From: an uncultured Collinsella sp.
GTDB taxonomy: Bacteria; Actinomycetota; Coriobacteriia; Coriobacteriales; Coriobacteriaceae
Length of the DNA stretch: 31,038 nucleotides
Assembly: GCA_900542315.1 (NCBI GenBank)
Contig: UQMV01000025.1
Span: forward strand, 1-31,038
Direction of reading: 5' to 3'
The position numbers were made by a program, and so were the translations under genes. Positions 31,034 to 31,038 of the stretch are shown piece by piece; the first letter of the stretch is position 1; each line of letters starts with the position of its first letter. Under the pieces are notes generated by a model, which did not search any database, was not told where the DNA came from, and saw only the letters and a program-made list of their open reading frames with translations.

Positions 31034-31038
31034 TTCAA

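Overview
The window looks like a chromosomal segment of a GC-rich actinobacterium of the Coriobacteriia, most likely a gut Collinsella. This rests on the high GC, the Mfd/Nth/RmuC/RecQ housekeeping set, the mix of Shine-Dalgarno-led ATG, GTG and TTG starts, and the mannose-family PTS genes. The genus call is inferred from gene content and style; no marker gene proves it. Almost everything is on the + strand; the one supported - strand gene is a GntR regulator at 16147-16869.

Region 1 (1-4400): tRNA-Asp with its own promoter and terminator; an Rrf2 regulator with Fe-S-type cysteines in an operon with an unusual MutY-like glycosylase; rubrerythrin; then two unrecognised small membrane proteins. 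The first of these is flanked by two copies of a roughly 170-nt intergenic unit made of a giant hairpin, a conserved loop and a terminator.

Region 2 (4400-5600): a lower-GC two-gene module, a DUF6036/AbiEii-like nucleotidyltransferase overlapping a helix-turn-helix protein; it resembles a toxin-antitoxin or phage-defence cassette.

Region 3 (5600-16140): housekeeping block of rmuC, an ABC half-transporter, nth, mfd, a PAP2 phosphatase, a threonine-aldolase-like PLP enzyme and a GNAT acetyltransferase. It is closed by a bidirectional terminator shared with the convergent gntR1.

Region 4 (16147-31038): the most interesting part. Three SIS-domain proteins of the FrlB/GfrE/GfrF/FraB deglycase type, three GntR/UTRA regulators, a mannose-family PTS (EIIAB, EIIC, EIID) and an EamA-family transporter form a distributed sugar-amine system. 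The best reading is uptake and phosphorylation of Amadori products (such as fructoselysine or glucoselysine) by the PTS, followed by deglycation by the SIS enzymes to a sugar phosphate plus an amine or amino acid. All three SIS proteins keep a Glu and a His exactly 16 residues apart, as in FrlB and FraB. Each regulator can be matched to its own tandem-repeat operator: TGTAT-type for gntR1 (divergent from SIS1), CGTTATA-type for gntR2 (upstream of the EamA gene, the PTS-SIS2 operon and itself), and ATAGAAC-type for gntR3 (twice upstream of SIS3). YitT, a HAD hydrolase and recQ are interspersed. The intergenic gaps here carry at least six kinds of long palindromes. The window ends in a LacI-type operator palindrome belonging to the next, unseen gene.
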